From Brachycybe producta (lineage: Eukaryota; Arthropoda; Diplopoda; Playtdesmida; Andrognathidae), in NCBI GenBank assembly GCA_036925085.1, contig JAUPFP010000029.1, positions 1,116,001 to 1,180,000 on the forward strand: DNA of 64,000 nucleotides. Direction: 5' to 3'. Positions 18,017-29,575 of this stretch are shown piece by piece (position 1 is the first letter of the stretch; each line of letters begins with the position of its first letter). The notes beneath the pieces are model-generated. The model was not told the origin of the DNA, did not search any database, and saw only the letters and a list, made by a program, of their open reading frames with translations. Position numbers and translations under genes: made by a program.

Positions 18017-19630
18017 GTACACAAATACAACTAACTTGATGTTCATCTTATTGTCTCTTTTTCTAAATTGTACACTATTGTAGTCAATCTTAAGGATCGT
18101 TTTTTAAGTCGAAGCAAGTGTGAAACTCATCAACTTTTTTCACGAAACTTCCTCTTATGAGTTTGGCACTATCTTCTGACTTAACAATTATTAAAAATAC
18201 GACCCTATAGAAGAGCCCTTTTCACGCAAATCACTTGTCCGTGTGTTGTCCACTTGACTCTTGGTTGTTGCCATAACCGACCACTCGAGTCGACTGCGAT
18301 GTTTGGGAAAGGCTCTTAGTCGTAACTTAAGTTTCTTAACTTGTGTTTCTAGAGGAGAGGTTTTGACCAAATTTAAATTAACGGAAATTAAAAGAAAAAT
18401 TAACAGTTTTGCTTATTTTTTTTCTTTCTTCTGTTTTCTATTCAATTTATTTGAAATTTTCCATCTCAATTGGTCTGAAAATAAGAGACTTAAGTTGTGA
18501 CATCCTTGTACATTTTGGTGTCTATTTCCTTATTATGCATGCATAATATTATGTTTGTGTGTTGTTTTGTAATTCAGTATTTCCCCCCTTTTCCAACAAC
18601 CACCCTCAATACCACCACCAACGGCATTTACGTTAGTTATTTAATTGACGGCTAATTAATTTTTTCTTCCTAAGGGAAGAAGAGAGATCCTCTTTTTGGC
18701 TTCTAATTGCATTCTAATCTAATGATGGGTCGTCGACTATTTTATTATACATACACTATATATGTATATTGGAAAATGGGAAAACATACAAGTATATATT
18801 GGGGGAGGATTTTGAAAAGTGGGAGGAGTTGAGTAGGACTCCCGCTGGTTTTATGGCTACTTGACCTCGAATCAAGTTAATTATTTTAAGTTTGAAATCT
18901 TCCCCCTTTCACCCCACAAATCATCTCACCACAATTGAAATTTATTCTCAGACTGTGGTTTATTAGCATTTTTATACCCTCCTCCTCATCATCCTCCCCT
19001 TGTCTTATTGTTCTTTCTTCGTATTATTATTGTGCCTTGAGATGTGATTTGCATATTATACTACATTATACTTAGAGATATCCGTGTTCTTGTTAAATTT
19101 TAAAAGGTTTTTTCTTCTTTTTGAAACTCCTGATGTGTCATTGAAACTTTCTCGTCTTGATGATGATCTTAAAGAAAAAGGTCAACTAATAAACATGAAA
19201 AACTCTTAACATTTAGTTATAATTTAATAACTGAAAAAAAAATAGAAGAATATTATTATTATTTAAAAATTCCATTGTCCATCATCATCATATGAATAAA
19301 ATGTGAAAATCCCCTTGAATGCAGTAGGAGTTGGGCTCCTCAACTGGTTCTTTTTTTGTCTGCCTGTGTGTCCTCGAGAGTAATTTGATTTGTTACCTTG
19401 GAAACACACCATAGGTAACTTCATAATTTTCATTTCTCTCTGATTTTGACATTTTTCATAAAAAAAGTGGAATGATGATAATGGTGGTGGTGCGAACACA
19501 CATCAAAGTTAAAATCCCTCCCAAAATCTTTCCTAACCCCGAACCCCAATGGCATGATTATTGTGTGACTTTAGTGTGTGTGACATCACTTTTCAACTCC
19601 ATTTCTTTCTCTCTAATGGCGCTATTTATC

Positions 19631-19681
<51 letters not shown>

Positions 19682-19687
19682 AAAAAG
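18017..19687 (+). other. Gene A intron 2
   Basis: Noncoding, AT-rich. It contains a (TA)21 tract at 19635-19677 that runs almost into the acceptor of exon 3, leaving only a short A-rich sequence and no polypyrimidine tract. Confidence 0.7.
19635..19677. repeat. (TA)n microsatellite
   Basis: About 21 TA units ending 10 bp before gene A exon 3. Confidence 0.9.
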
Positions 19688-19870
19688 GTCGTTATAAATG
19701 TCGTGAGAAATGGCCGACGGATCAGTTGGAAAAGTTGTTCAATTTGTTCCTGGATTTGGTCTTATTGGTGGCACCTCTCATCATTATGACGTTCGCCTAT
19801 TCTAAGGTTACTTATTCCTTGTGGCAGGGAATTCGTCTTGAGAAACAAAACACAGACAATGTTGCAAGTG
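19688..19870 (+). pseudogene. Gene A exon 3: ECL2 and TM5
   Basis: Reads GRYKCREKWPTDQLEKLFNL and then a TM5 segment (FLDLVLLVAPLIIMTFAYSK), ending AGTG|gtgagt in phase 1. It carries the ECL2 cysteine that pairs with the TM3 cysteine in this family. The exon itself is undamaged. The acceptor context (poly-A preceded by (TA)n) is poor and may have been worn down by microsatellite growth. Confidence 0.85.
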
Positions 19871-20793
19871 GTGAGTTTTTATTTCGTCTTCTTTTTTTTT
19901 TACTTTTTCTGTCGTCGTCGTTTCGATGTTTCAAATCTCTGCGTCTGTTTTGCAAAGTGCATGAACAAAAAAAAAACAGTTTAGAAAATGCCCCCTTGAG
20001 AATGGCAATCACTGATAGCATGCAAGCGAACTCGGTGAAGTCACTGCAAAGGGGTAGAGGGGAGAGGAAAGGGGGGAAGGGAGTAAGGAGTCTCCATTCA
20101 TAATTAATTACTAATTACTAGGGTTCAGGATTTCTATGCAATATCAAAGCAAATGTTTTTCAACCTGTTGGCCTAAGAGACAACAATTAACGTTTTTTCA
20201 ATAAAAAAGGCTGGTTAGAGGCTAGTAGTCTCTAGTTGAGAACGGATAGTAACCAGACGTCTAGCCTCTAACCAGCCTTTTTGATTAGAAAAGGATGATG
20301 ATAACTTCACCATTGGCACGCGGGCCACAAATTGTGAAACATGTGCTTTGATGTTGAATAAAAATCCCGAGCCTACCTAATTACTTGCTAATTAGTAATT
20401 AGAAGAATGGTGTTATTTTCATTGTGTCGTTGTTGTTGGCCAGTTTGTTAAAGGTGTAGACGGTAAAGTCATCTTTATAAAGTGGGAACTAAACGTTTTT
20501 TCAGAAGAAGAAAAAAAAAATTCAAAATTTGTTAAAAACTAGAATTTAATTTTCATTTTTGTATCTTTATTAAATTTATAAGTTAATTTTTTAAAATGAA
20601 AATACATGAAACATTCTAGTTTCTAACAAGGTTTAAATTTCTTCTTTATAAAAGTTTTAAGTCCACATTAGAGTTGATTTTCACCTTTATTTGTAATAAA
20701 TATTATTAAGTAAAATGTTTGTCTGAAGTGGGTGAACCACTTTTAAGGTGTGTTTTACAATAAATATGGTGTGTTTATTGTCGATATTATTAG
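19871..20793 (+). other. Gene A intron 3
   Basis: Noncoding; contains one copy of a long-terminal-repeat MITE (20121-20373). A short CTAGTTT-type inverted pair is also seen near 20525-20634. Confidence 0.7.
20121..20373. mobile_element. Long-TIR MITE family, copy 1
   Basis: About 55 bp at each end form imperfect inverted repeats (GGTTCAGGATTTCTATGCAA on the left against GAATAAAAATCCCGAGCC on the right). Inner arms AAAGGCTGGTTAGAGGCTAG at about 20200 and 20265 also pair. Related copies are at 40073-40377 and 45410-45690. No coding capacity. Confidence 0.75.
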
Positions 20794-21590
20794 TACTGAA
20801 AGCGGCCAAAGACTCCTCCTCCCAGTCGCCTTCCGTTTCGTTATCGGGCACTGGTTACAGTGTGGGTGGTGGCATCAAGGCATCTTCGGCCACACTGACC
20901 ATTCGATGGACCAGTAGCAGTCGTTCTTCCGCTTCTTCTACTTCTTCCTCCTTCTCTTCGTTGTCCACCTGCGACTGTGTCGTTCAGAAAGCGAACACTG
21001 GTGATCCTCCGATCGCCCTGAATTCGTGCCGTATTCGTCGTCTGATCCGCAGCACCAACCACGAAAAGAGTCTGGTGGCCAAGAAGCGAGTCATTCGAAT
21101 GCTTTTCGTCATCGTTCTCGAATTCTTTGTATGTTGGACTCCTCTGTACGTGATCAACACGTGGTCTCTGTTCGACGCCACCGCCATTTAAGGTGGTCTT
21201 GGTCCCACTGGAATCTCCTTCTTTCACCTCCTTGCCTACGTCTCCTCCTGTTGCAATCCGATAACCTATTGTTTTATGAATAACAAATTTAGACATGGTT
21301 TTTTGCAGACATTTGGTTGTTCCAAATGGAGACGATTTGCTCGTCATCATCGAGGAGGAGGTGCCTGTTGGTCTCATCAGAACAACAGTTCCACCGCCAA
21401 TGGCGGCGGCTATGGTGGTTGCGGTGGCGCCACATCCGGTGTCAGTTTCCTTAACGTCAGTTGTATGCACAGCACCACTACCATGTGCAGGGGGTCGGGC
21501 GAGACGATCAACCTCACGCACACCACGTGGCCACGTTCCAAGTCATCGTTGGCCAACGGCGGTTCTCCTTTGCTGGCCATGGAGGAGTAG
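20794..21590 (+). pseudogene. Gene A exon 4: ICL3, TM6, TM7, C-tail, with premature stop
   Basis: Starts after the acceptor attattag. It encodes a Ser-rich ICL3, then SLVAKKRVIRMLFVIVLEFF, VCWTPLYVINTWSLFDATAI, and TAA at 21189-21191, where genes B and C have Tyr (VYQDLGY, VYNGLGY). In the same frame the sequence goes on with a normal TM7 ([20 protein letters not shown]) and a Gly/Ser/Thr-rich tail ending at 21590. The single nonsense change would remove TM7. Confidence 0.87.
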
Positions 21591-21635
21591 TAGTAGTTGT
21601 AGTAGTAGTAGTAGTAGTAGCAGCAGCAGTATTAA
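21585..21635. repeat. (TAG)n/(CAG)n microsatellite
   Basis: Run of TAG units changing to CAG, overlapping the end of gene A. Confidence 0.75.
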
Positions 21636-24542
21636 TGGTAGTAGTGGGTGTTTTCGCAGAATAGAAAGAGACGTACTGAAAAGAAACTAGGTCATTAATC
21701 TGTGACAGTTTCTTCTGCGCATGTGCGCAAGTTTCAAGAGGCTTTTCTGATGAAATCTCTTCCCTACCCACTTTTAAAATGGCCGCCCCATAGAAGTGGC
21801 TTGAGTAACCAGTTAAAATGAAAAGATTCCTAGTCCTCTTATTCTATGGTGTGGCATCCAATTGCAACATATTTTGTCAATTTCAACCCTTTTCTTTAAA
21901 AGCATTGTGTCGTTGAAAGTTGATCCTTTTCGATCGAACTCTTTTTCTTTGGTTTTGTTGTTTGGTGCTTTTTCTACAATTTAAGAAAGATGCAGTTCAA
22001 ATGCACTGAAATGAAATGCATTATTAATTCCGTCACAAAACTGAATATGTTGTTTTTACTTACCACAAGGTTAAGGTGGGCTCAGTAGGTACATTTTTTA
22101 TTAAAAAACGCAGTTCAAAAAATTGACAGAAATGGGTAGAAGCTTTTTTTTTTAGAAAGGAAAAAAAAATCAGGTTTGTTATAGTAAGCAGAATAGCAGG
22201 AGGGTGAATATTTTAAAAGTATTTTCACGTTAATTTCTTTAAAAATTTCCCAGAAAAACAGTTGGGGAAATTATTTTCCAACTCAACTATGGTTTTATAA
22301 AAAAAAACTCCGCATACAATCGCCTGCTTGCCTCACTTTATTAACGATTGGAAGGGTTAACCAAAAGGTCTAGCTTGTGTGTATCATTTTTTTTGTCTAA
22401 TAAAAAAAAGAGAAAAAAAAAAACATTTTTCTTGATAACTTTTGTTATTGCCTCATTTTTTTCTTATCAGACAAGAAAATCCACAGCTAAAGACTTTTTG
22501 GTCAACTTTTCTGACATCACAAGCTCCAATGTATACAGTGCAGCGGCCATATACATTGTAGTAAAATTTTAAAAAATGATATCACTCGATAATAATCACT
22601 AAGAAAATCCTTTTAACAATAAGTCTTCTTACTATTCTAGTTTCTAACAAACGTTTAAATTCATTTTTAAATGTTTCTATTTAGAAAAATAAAAGGTTAC
22701 TTTATTACTTGATACACAAAAAATGATTGTTTAGAGAGAAATTCTGTTGATTTCTTAAATTGAATGGCAATCATCATTGAAAAGACAAAAGAGACGAGAG
22801 ACAATTGTTTCTCTTTAAATGAATTGTAACCAATTAGGAAGAAGTTGACTTAAGAAAAGCAGATGTCAGAATAAATGGACACGCCCATTAATTTCTACTA
22901 CTTTCTTTCTGTCATTTAATTACTTGACTTCTCAAAAGACACTTTTACCCCCCTCTCCCTTCTAGTTTTTTTGGGCTTATTTTTCCATTATTTTGATTTC
23001 CTCTTGTTTCTTTCATTCATCCGAAATGTAATCAGTCGTTCTTTTCATTTGTTCTCACGAACACCTGCATTTTTATTATTAAATATAATCGATTTCATTT
23101 TGCATCACTAAATTCTTCATTATATAGCTTATACATTAATACAGTAGGTATGTAGGATTGAAATAATAATTTTTCTCTTTTTAAAACCGGAAATGAAGAT
23201 TTATTTTTTTCTTATTGTTGTTAAGAGTTTTAAGTTTATCATAGAATTTCATGTCAATAGTTATATACATATTTAGTTCTCTGTATTTATATTTACATAT
23301 ATAATGAAAATGAATGACTGAAGATATTAAATTTTAATAATCACTGAGCAATATTCGCGTATTTTTAACTTACTAGGTACGAATTTTTCTTTCTTATTAT
23401 TATTAATCTTTTTTATAAAAAAAAATTGAAGAAAAATAGTACAGAGGAAAAAACGGCTTTTCTAGTTTCTGTTTTTCTTTCGGGTTGAAATTTGGATGAA
23501 AATTCAGCTTTTCCATTTAATCCTTCTTCTTGTCACATCGGCTTTAGTTTTTTTTTCTTTCTGTTTTTGCCACTGGATCAGGGATAAATGATTAAGCTTC
23601 TTAATTTGAATTAAAAGGGCGCCAACCTTTCTAGTCTAGAAATTAAACTTAGCAATATATGAAAAGAGATAAAACTCATTTTTTTGGGGGGGGGAGTTTT
23701 GGCTACATTTTAAGATGATAATTGTGTGTGACCTATGGCCTTTTTTTTTGCTTAAATTATCTGAATCACGCGTGAGCGCCCTCTATGAAGAACATTTCGT
23801 GCTTCGTTATCGGTTTTAATACAAACGTCATTTTGCATTGAAGGTTTCAAAATATGAACGACAATAAGAAATAAGTGACCATAGTTTATTATTAATTTTT
23901 TTTGTATAATGAATGGCATCAATAAAGGGGGGTCAAATCAGACCTCTTGTATTTTTCGGCAAATATTTTATTAAAACTATTATTGTAATATTGAGCTGAA
24001 TAAAGATTGTAATAAAAGAAATGAAAAACACATCCGTTTTTTGAAAGATTTTATTCATCAATTTTGATTGTATTTGAATAACAACGAATATATATTTTGT
24101 TTAATTTGTATACAATGTACAATTACAGTAGAAACTCGATTATCTGGATCTAGGTAATCTGGACTTCCGGGTAATGTTCTCGTTATCTTCGTGTAGTTAT
24201 AGAAAAATGACATCACAGCCGGCGCCTTGTACCACATTGCTGTGTGGTACATCATTTTGATGTCATTTTTCTGTAATGATTTATGTGGATAACAGCATAA
24301 TACTATAATAATATACGTGTTTTTTTTAGTTTATCAGTGGTTTTGATTTTTAACTTCGCAATGAAAGTATTAAAAACCCGGAAATTTTCCGGATTATCCG
24401 GACTTTCAGTAATCCTAAATAGGCCAGGGTTTCATTCAGTCAGGATAATCGACATTCTACTTTACTACATTTGTGAACGTGGTGATATGATAATGATGAT
24501 GATGGGGATAGGGATGGTGAGTATGACCCGTGGTGGTTGGGG
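21591..24542. other. Spacer between genes A and B
   Basis: The 3' ends of A and B face each other here. AT-rich, with homopolymer runs; the only element with clear ends is the pogo-like MITE at 24126-24462. No gene is seen. Confidence 0.65.
24126..24462. mobile_element. Pogo/Tigger-like MITE
   Basis: The left end CAGTAGAAACTCGATTATCT and the inverted right end (GATAATCGACATTCTACTT) are flanked by TA on both sides, as expected for Tc1-mariner/pogo insertion. GATTATCCGG-type motifs recur inside the right end. An internal hairpin has 15-bp arms (AGAAAAATGACATCA) and a nested GTACCACA stem. No transposase frame. Confidence 0.65.
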
Positions 24543-25132
24543 TCATTTCCTCTCGGTCATTTCTACGGCATAATTACAAGACGACGTGTTTGTCTTGTTG
24601 TGTTTGTGAGTGACGTCAGATGAAGAGGACAACGAAGGAAAGAACCGATCGCAACCGAAAGCTGAAAGAAAAGCGTGTTTGAACTTTGAATTCATGAAGC
24701 AGTAAGTGATGGGATTGCAGCAAGATGAAGCGTAAGCGATGAGCTGAAAGAAAGAAATGTTCATGTAGCCGAGGTCCTGATAGACCAACCTCGGACAGAA
24801 CAAGGCCATTGTGTTGATGATGTAAAGTGGCGTCCAACAGATGAAAAATTCCAAGACGACCACGAACAACATTTTGATGACACGTTTCTTGTTGGCCAAA
24901 CTGACCTCCACGTTGCTACGACGCACTTGGACACTGAACGACGGTGGACTGTAATTGACAGCTCGGCTACGACTGGTCATCATTGTAGTCGTCTCATCCG
25001 AAGCGGTGGTCACTTGGCTTCTCGCACTACTCAGAGCTAGGGTTTCTTCTGAAGGCGTTCTACTCCTCGTCGTTGTGTTGCCGTTGTTATATTTGTTGCT
25101 GCTGTCTCTTTCGGTCGAGTTTTCTCGAACTT
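24543..25132 (-). CDS. Gene B exon 4: ICL3, TM6, TM7, C-tail
   Basis: Acceptor tttgtag? region reads attgtag on the gene strand, then G-AA completes a Glu codon. It encodes a Ser/Thr-rich ICL3, [53 protein letters not shown] and [20 protein letters not shown], then a 36-residue tail ending MTERK and a stop. Confidence 0.9.
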
Positions 25133-28100
25133 CTACAATTTATAAAAGGGATATAGACGTGGGTGAATAGGACTAAAGGTATTTTTATGACGACGATATA
25201 TTGTTAAAAATAAACTTTTTAAAGCACTTTGAAAACTCATTCATTCAAATAATTTATTAACGATTTTCTTTGCATCAGCTATTTAGTGAAAAGGTTTAAT
25301 TTGAAAAATATCGTCAGGGGAAATTACATTTTCTAGTTTTTAAACAAACTTTTTCGTTTTTAAAGTTGCTTCTAAAAATGAGGTAACATTTAAGAAGGTA
25401 ATTTCGATAATAATACTGACTGACCATCAGTTTCTAGGTTCATTTCTTCCGTTTTGATTCCCTTCCACAATGTGGCTGTAATGAGGGAGTAAGTGATGAC
25501 CATAATGAGCAAGGGAATGACCAGTAAAATGGCGTCCAGGAATATATTGAAAGCTTTTTCAGAGGCGTCACTTGGCCATTCTTCTCTGCATTTCGATCGA
25601 CCTTTGTGTGAAATACCAGAAGAAAAAAAATAAAGAATGATAAATCGTGAGATGAAATCCGATCAGAAAGAAAATCAACGAGATTTTGTTTGAATTCAAC
25701 TAAATTTAAGATCAAGAAAAATCGTAATTATTTTTATTTGTTAGAAAGACATAGATAAAAAGAGAGATTGACAGAAAAACTCTGTATTTTAAGAGAAGAG
25801 AATTAGAAAAATTCTTTTGATTTGTGTGCGTGGAATGCATCATCATAATTCATATTCACATTCTACATTGTAAATATGGATTTCAGTTTAAAAGAAGTCG
25901 TCTGGAAATCTCCATCTAATATATTGCACACACATGTAATACAGGCAATAATGAAAGTATGAATTTCACAAAATATAAGCTATATATATATATATAAATA
26001 AGAGTTGCTAACATAAGTAAAATGGTTTTGAAGTGAACTTAATTATGTTCGAACGTCTGTTCAAATTTGCAATTAGATGGAAAAAATGCGTCAAAAAAGG
26101 AAATTCTTAGCATTTCTCTATTTTACTTAATTAAATACAAGTGATGTGGGATTTCGTCAAGCCTTTGTTGCTCTTTGAAGCAAAAAAAAAGTCTTTTATA
26201 ATTTGTGAAAACGAGTTAAATTTTGGATGGATGGATGGATGTCAGGATGAATGGATAGATCCCAAAAGTAACTGGATGATATAACTCGAGAACGGAACCA
26301 CTTATAGTAAAATTTCATGAGAACTAAATGTTCCAGTGATGCTACCATTTTAATCGAAATTGCGACTAATTAAATAGGATAAAAGATTTTTCAAAAATGA
26401 ATAATAATAATAAAAAAATGTTCACCTGTTTCTCCGAGTGGTTGCAGTAGACTGAGTAGGGCAATGGGTGTCATACACACCGAAGAACCAACCCAAATGA
26501 TGACTATTATATGGTGAGCATGGGATAAAGTTTGCCACCTTCTTGACATGAATGGATGGCAAATGGCGTAATAACGTTCCACTGAAATGGCCACCAATGT
26601 CCAAGCACTGACCGCTACAGATACGGCTGGTAAACATAAAGAAAGAGAGAAAATCTTTATACAAAAGGAAGCTATATAGGGTTCGGTTGGATATTTTGTT
26701 TAAAGCTAAGCTGTTTTTTTCTTGTTGTTCTTGTTGTTATTGTCTGGGCATTCTTTTGAGTTGTTTGTTTCGTTCCCTATGGAGCTACATATAGTTGTGT
26801 TTGAGTAAGTATCTGAAACTAACATAAAAAACGAGAGAAAAATAATCAATGTTCGATCTCTCATTCTCTAACTTTCTGTGAGGAGGAGAGACCCATCTCC
26901 AAAACATACACAATTGTATATATTCCAAAGGTCTAAATCATTGTAATGGTATGTTTTTTCTCAATCTCTCTTTCCCTTTTTCCCTCCATTTATCTCAAAG
27001 TGGTGGTCTTTGCTATAATAGTAACAATGTTACTTAAGTCCCTATACTAACAAAAAAAAAATACGGTTTCCTTTGGGGGGAAACAAAAGGCAAGAAAAAT
27101 CTTTCTAACATATATGAGTAGTATTGTGTAGATTTGCAATTTTCTTCTAGTAATAGTAGTATAGTCCAGTTAGGTTCTGTCTGGAATAGAATAGAACTCG
27201 AGGGATTATTACAACATAATATATTACTGATGATATGAACCCGTTCAAACAGAAATGTTAAATTGTTTTTTTTGTCTTGTTGGACTTATAATCAAGGGTG
27301 GAAAGGGTGGAGGGGGAGAAGAGGATTAATGTAATGTTTATAATCTGAAGTGTGTGCAAAGTGCAGTTCAGGTTTACGTTTTACATATATATTTAACACA
27401 TTTGTTTTGTTGACAAGTCTGAAACCATTTCATATTATGTAGCCTCCTCCCAGCCGTACATGAATAGTTTTTTTAAATCTCTAGTCAGTTTGTGTATTTG
27501 TATACAATGCAAAAATGCAACATTGTAAGCTTTATGGTTTTATTGGACACAACTAAGAAAGTTGGATATGGTTTACGGCAGTAGTGTTTCTTAAAGTTTT
27601 TCAGGTCACGGGAACCCTTCATGCGAGGGGGAATCCCAATGAGGGATTCGCCTAGGGTTCGACAGTTTAAGAAACACGGATTTAGAGAATGTAATTTCTA
27701 GTTAGAAAACCATTTTTACGTTAAGAATAATGAAAAACGGGTAAGTGTAGGGGGGAGATTCCTCCCTGACTATTAAAAAGCATCCTGAAATGTCATCGTT
27801 GTTTAGTCTAAGTGTGTTAGGATTAGTGTAAGCTTAAGTGCTCAACTCCCCCATTTAATAACATTTTTTTTAGTTTCCATCTCCCATCCTGTGTCCCCCT
27901 TGGGTTTTTCTTTTGATTTTTAATCAGAGAGATAGAGAATCTTAATTAAGATCTAAGTGATTAATATAATATAGGGTTGGTCACTAGACTTAATAACTCT
28001 TTACTTTGTTATAAAGGAAGGTCTCGTTGTCTGGGCTGCCTTATCATCAAGGTCATTTTAGGTTGCTGCATTTTAAGGTTTTCAGTTTGTGTTTCTAATA

Positions 28101-28811
28101 GTTCTAGTAAGCTTACAGAAATTAACACAAGGCGGCGCTTTTCTATAGTTTGAACAACTTTGAAAAAATAAATTCAAAGTCTGTTTTAGTGAACTATGAT
28201 GGTTGATGTAATTAAGTAATGTTAAAGATAGGCTTTTTTTTCTCTTCTAAATAAAAATGATCGGAATGGACGATTTTGATTGAAATTGTCATAAAATGTT
28301 TTATCATAGAAAACTCTGTTACTATTAAAGTTTTTAAACAGACTTTAAATTTCATTTTTTAAAGTTGGATGTAAACTAGCAAAAATAGAGAGTAACGGTG
28401 ATAAGAGAGAATGAAAGGGGATTTAACGATGAAAATAACTTTTAGTGCTTTTTAAATGGAGGAGGAGCTCGTGTATGCAGTGATTGCCCACTTGTGTTAG
28501 CACCGCATTCCCCCTACAGTCCCTACTTGTATAATTTCACGAGTTCTGGGTGGAGTTAACCTTCCTTCCGTTAATGTGAATCATGATGGAATCTTGAATC
28601 TTGTGAGAGCTTAAATTATATCCGAACTAGTCTTATGATGACAGACTTTTATAGGAGTGTGAGGTTCTGTTTTTTTTTTCTTCGTCTTTTATTTATTTAC
28701 AAAAAAAAACGCTACCTATTGTATTATATAAATACATATAATATCGTTGACGCTTGTGTGTCGTATTTTTCGAGCTGTCATTGCATTTATTAATTGAGAT
28801 TCTTTTGAGAA

Positions 28812-28887
<76 letters not shown>

Positions 28888-29142
28888 TATATATATATAT
28901 ATATATATAGATATATGTATATATCCATAAGTAAATAAATATTTGCATTTTAAGGCGAGAAATATTTCTTGAAATTGTGTTGTGTGACATCTTATCGGCT
29001 TATATATACACGCATATATAATATAAATGTGTGTGTGACACGCTGTTAAAATGCATTTTAGTTGAAGGTTGTCTGTCACACACGAACACATATTGAATGC
29101 AACATTGTATACAGTGTGTGTGTCTCTCTCTCTCTCTCTAAA

Positions 29143-29187
<45 letters not shown>

Positions 29188-29239
29188 TTAAGAGATAGAG
29201 AGAGAGACACACACTGTATACAATGTTGCATTCAATATG

Positions 29240-29321
<82 letters not shown>

Positions 29322-29487
29322 CTTAAAAGAGAGAACGAGAAAGAGAGAAAAGAGAGATAAGGAGAGAAATAAGAGAAATACATGGCTTATTTGGCGTGTC
29401 ATATTAGAGGCGCTTTTTATTGCAAGTTTCTCTAAAAGCCTTGTACATGTTGGGGCCTGCATTACATATATTTTATGACCACATTCA

Positions 29488-29575
<88 letters not shown>

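Larger units (their letters stand above)
2467..21590 (+). pseudogene. CCK/sulfakinin receptor-like GPCR, gene A (disrupted)
   Basis: Four exons (2467-2926, 17824-18016, 19688-19870, 20794-21590) together spell a class A peptide GPCR of the cholecystokinin/gastrin/sulfakinin receptor family. TM1-TM2, SLERYFAIC, CREKWP, AKKRVIRML and NPITYCFM are all readable. All introns are phase 1, at the same places as in genes B and C. Three lesions are seen: a missing Leu codon in the TM2 motif (DLLG instead of DLLLG), 8 nt missing in exon 2 (193 nt against 201 in both paralogues), which shifts frame before TM4, and TAA at 21189 where both paralogues have Tyr just before TM7. Splice sites and most of the protein are otherwise well kept, so I infer recent inactivation. 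An assembly error is possible, but three independent faults make it less likely. Intron 1 is about 14.9 kb because it holds a gypsy retrotransposon. Confidence 0.82.
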
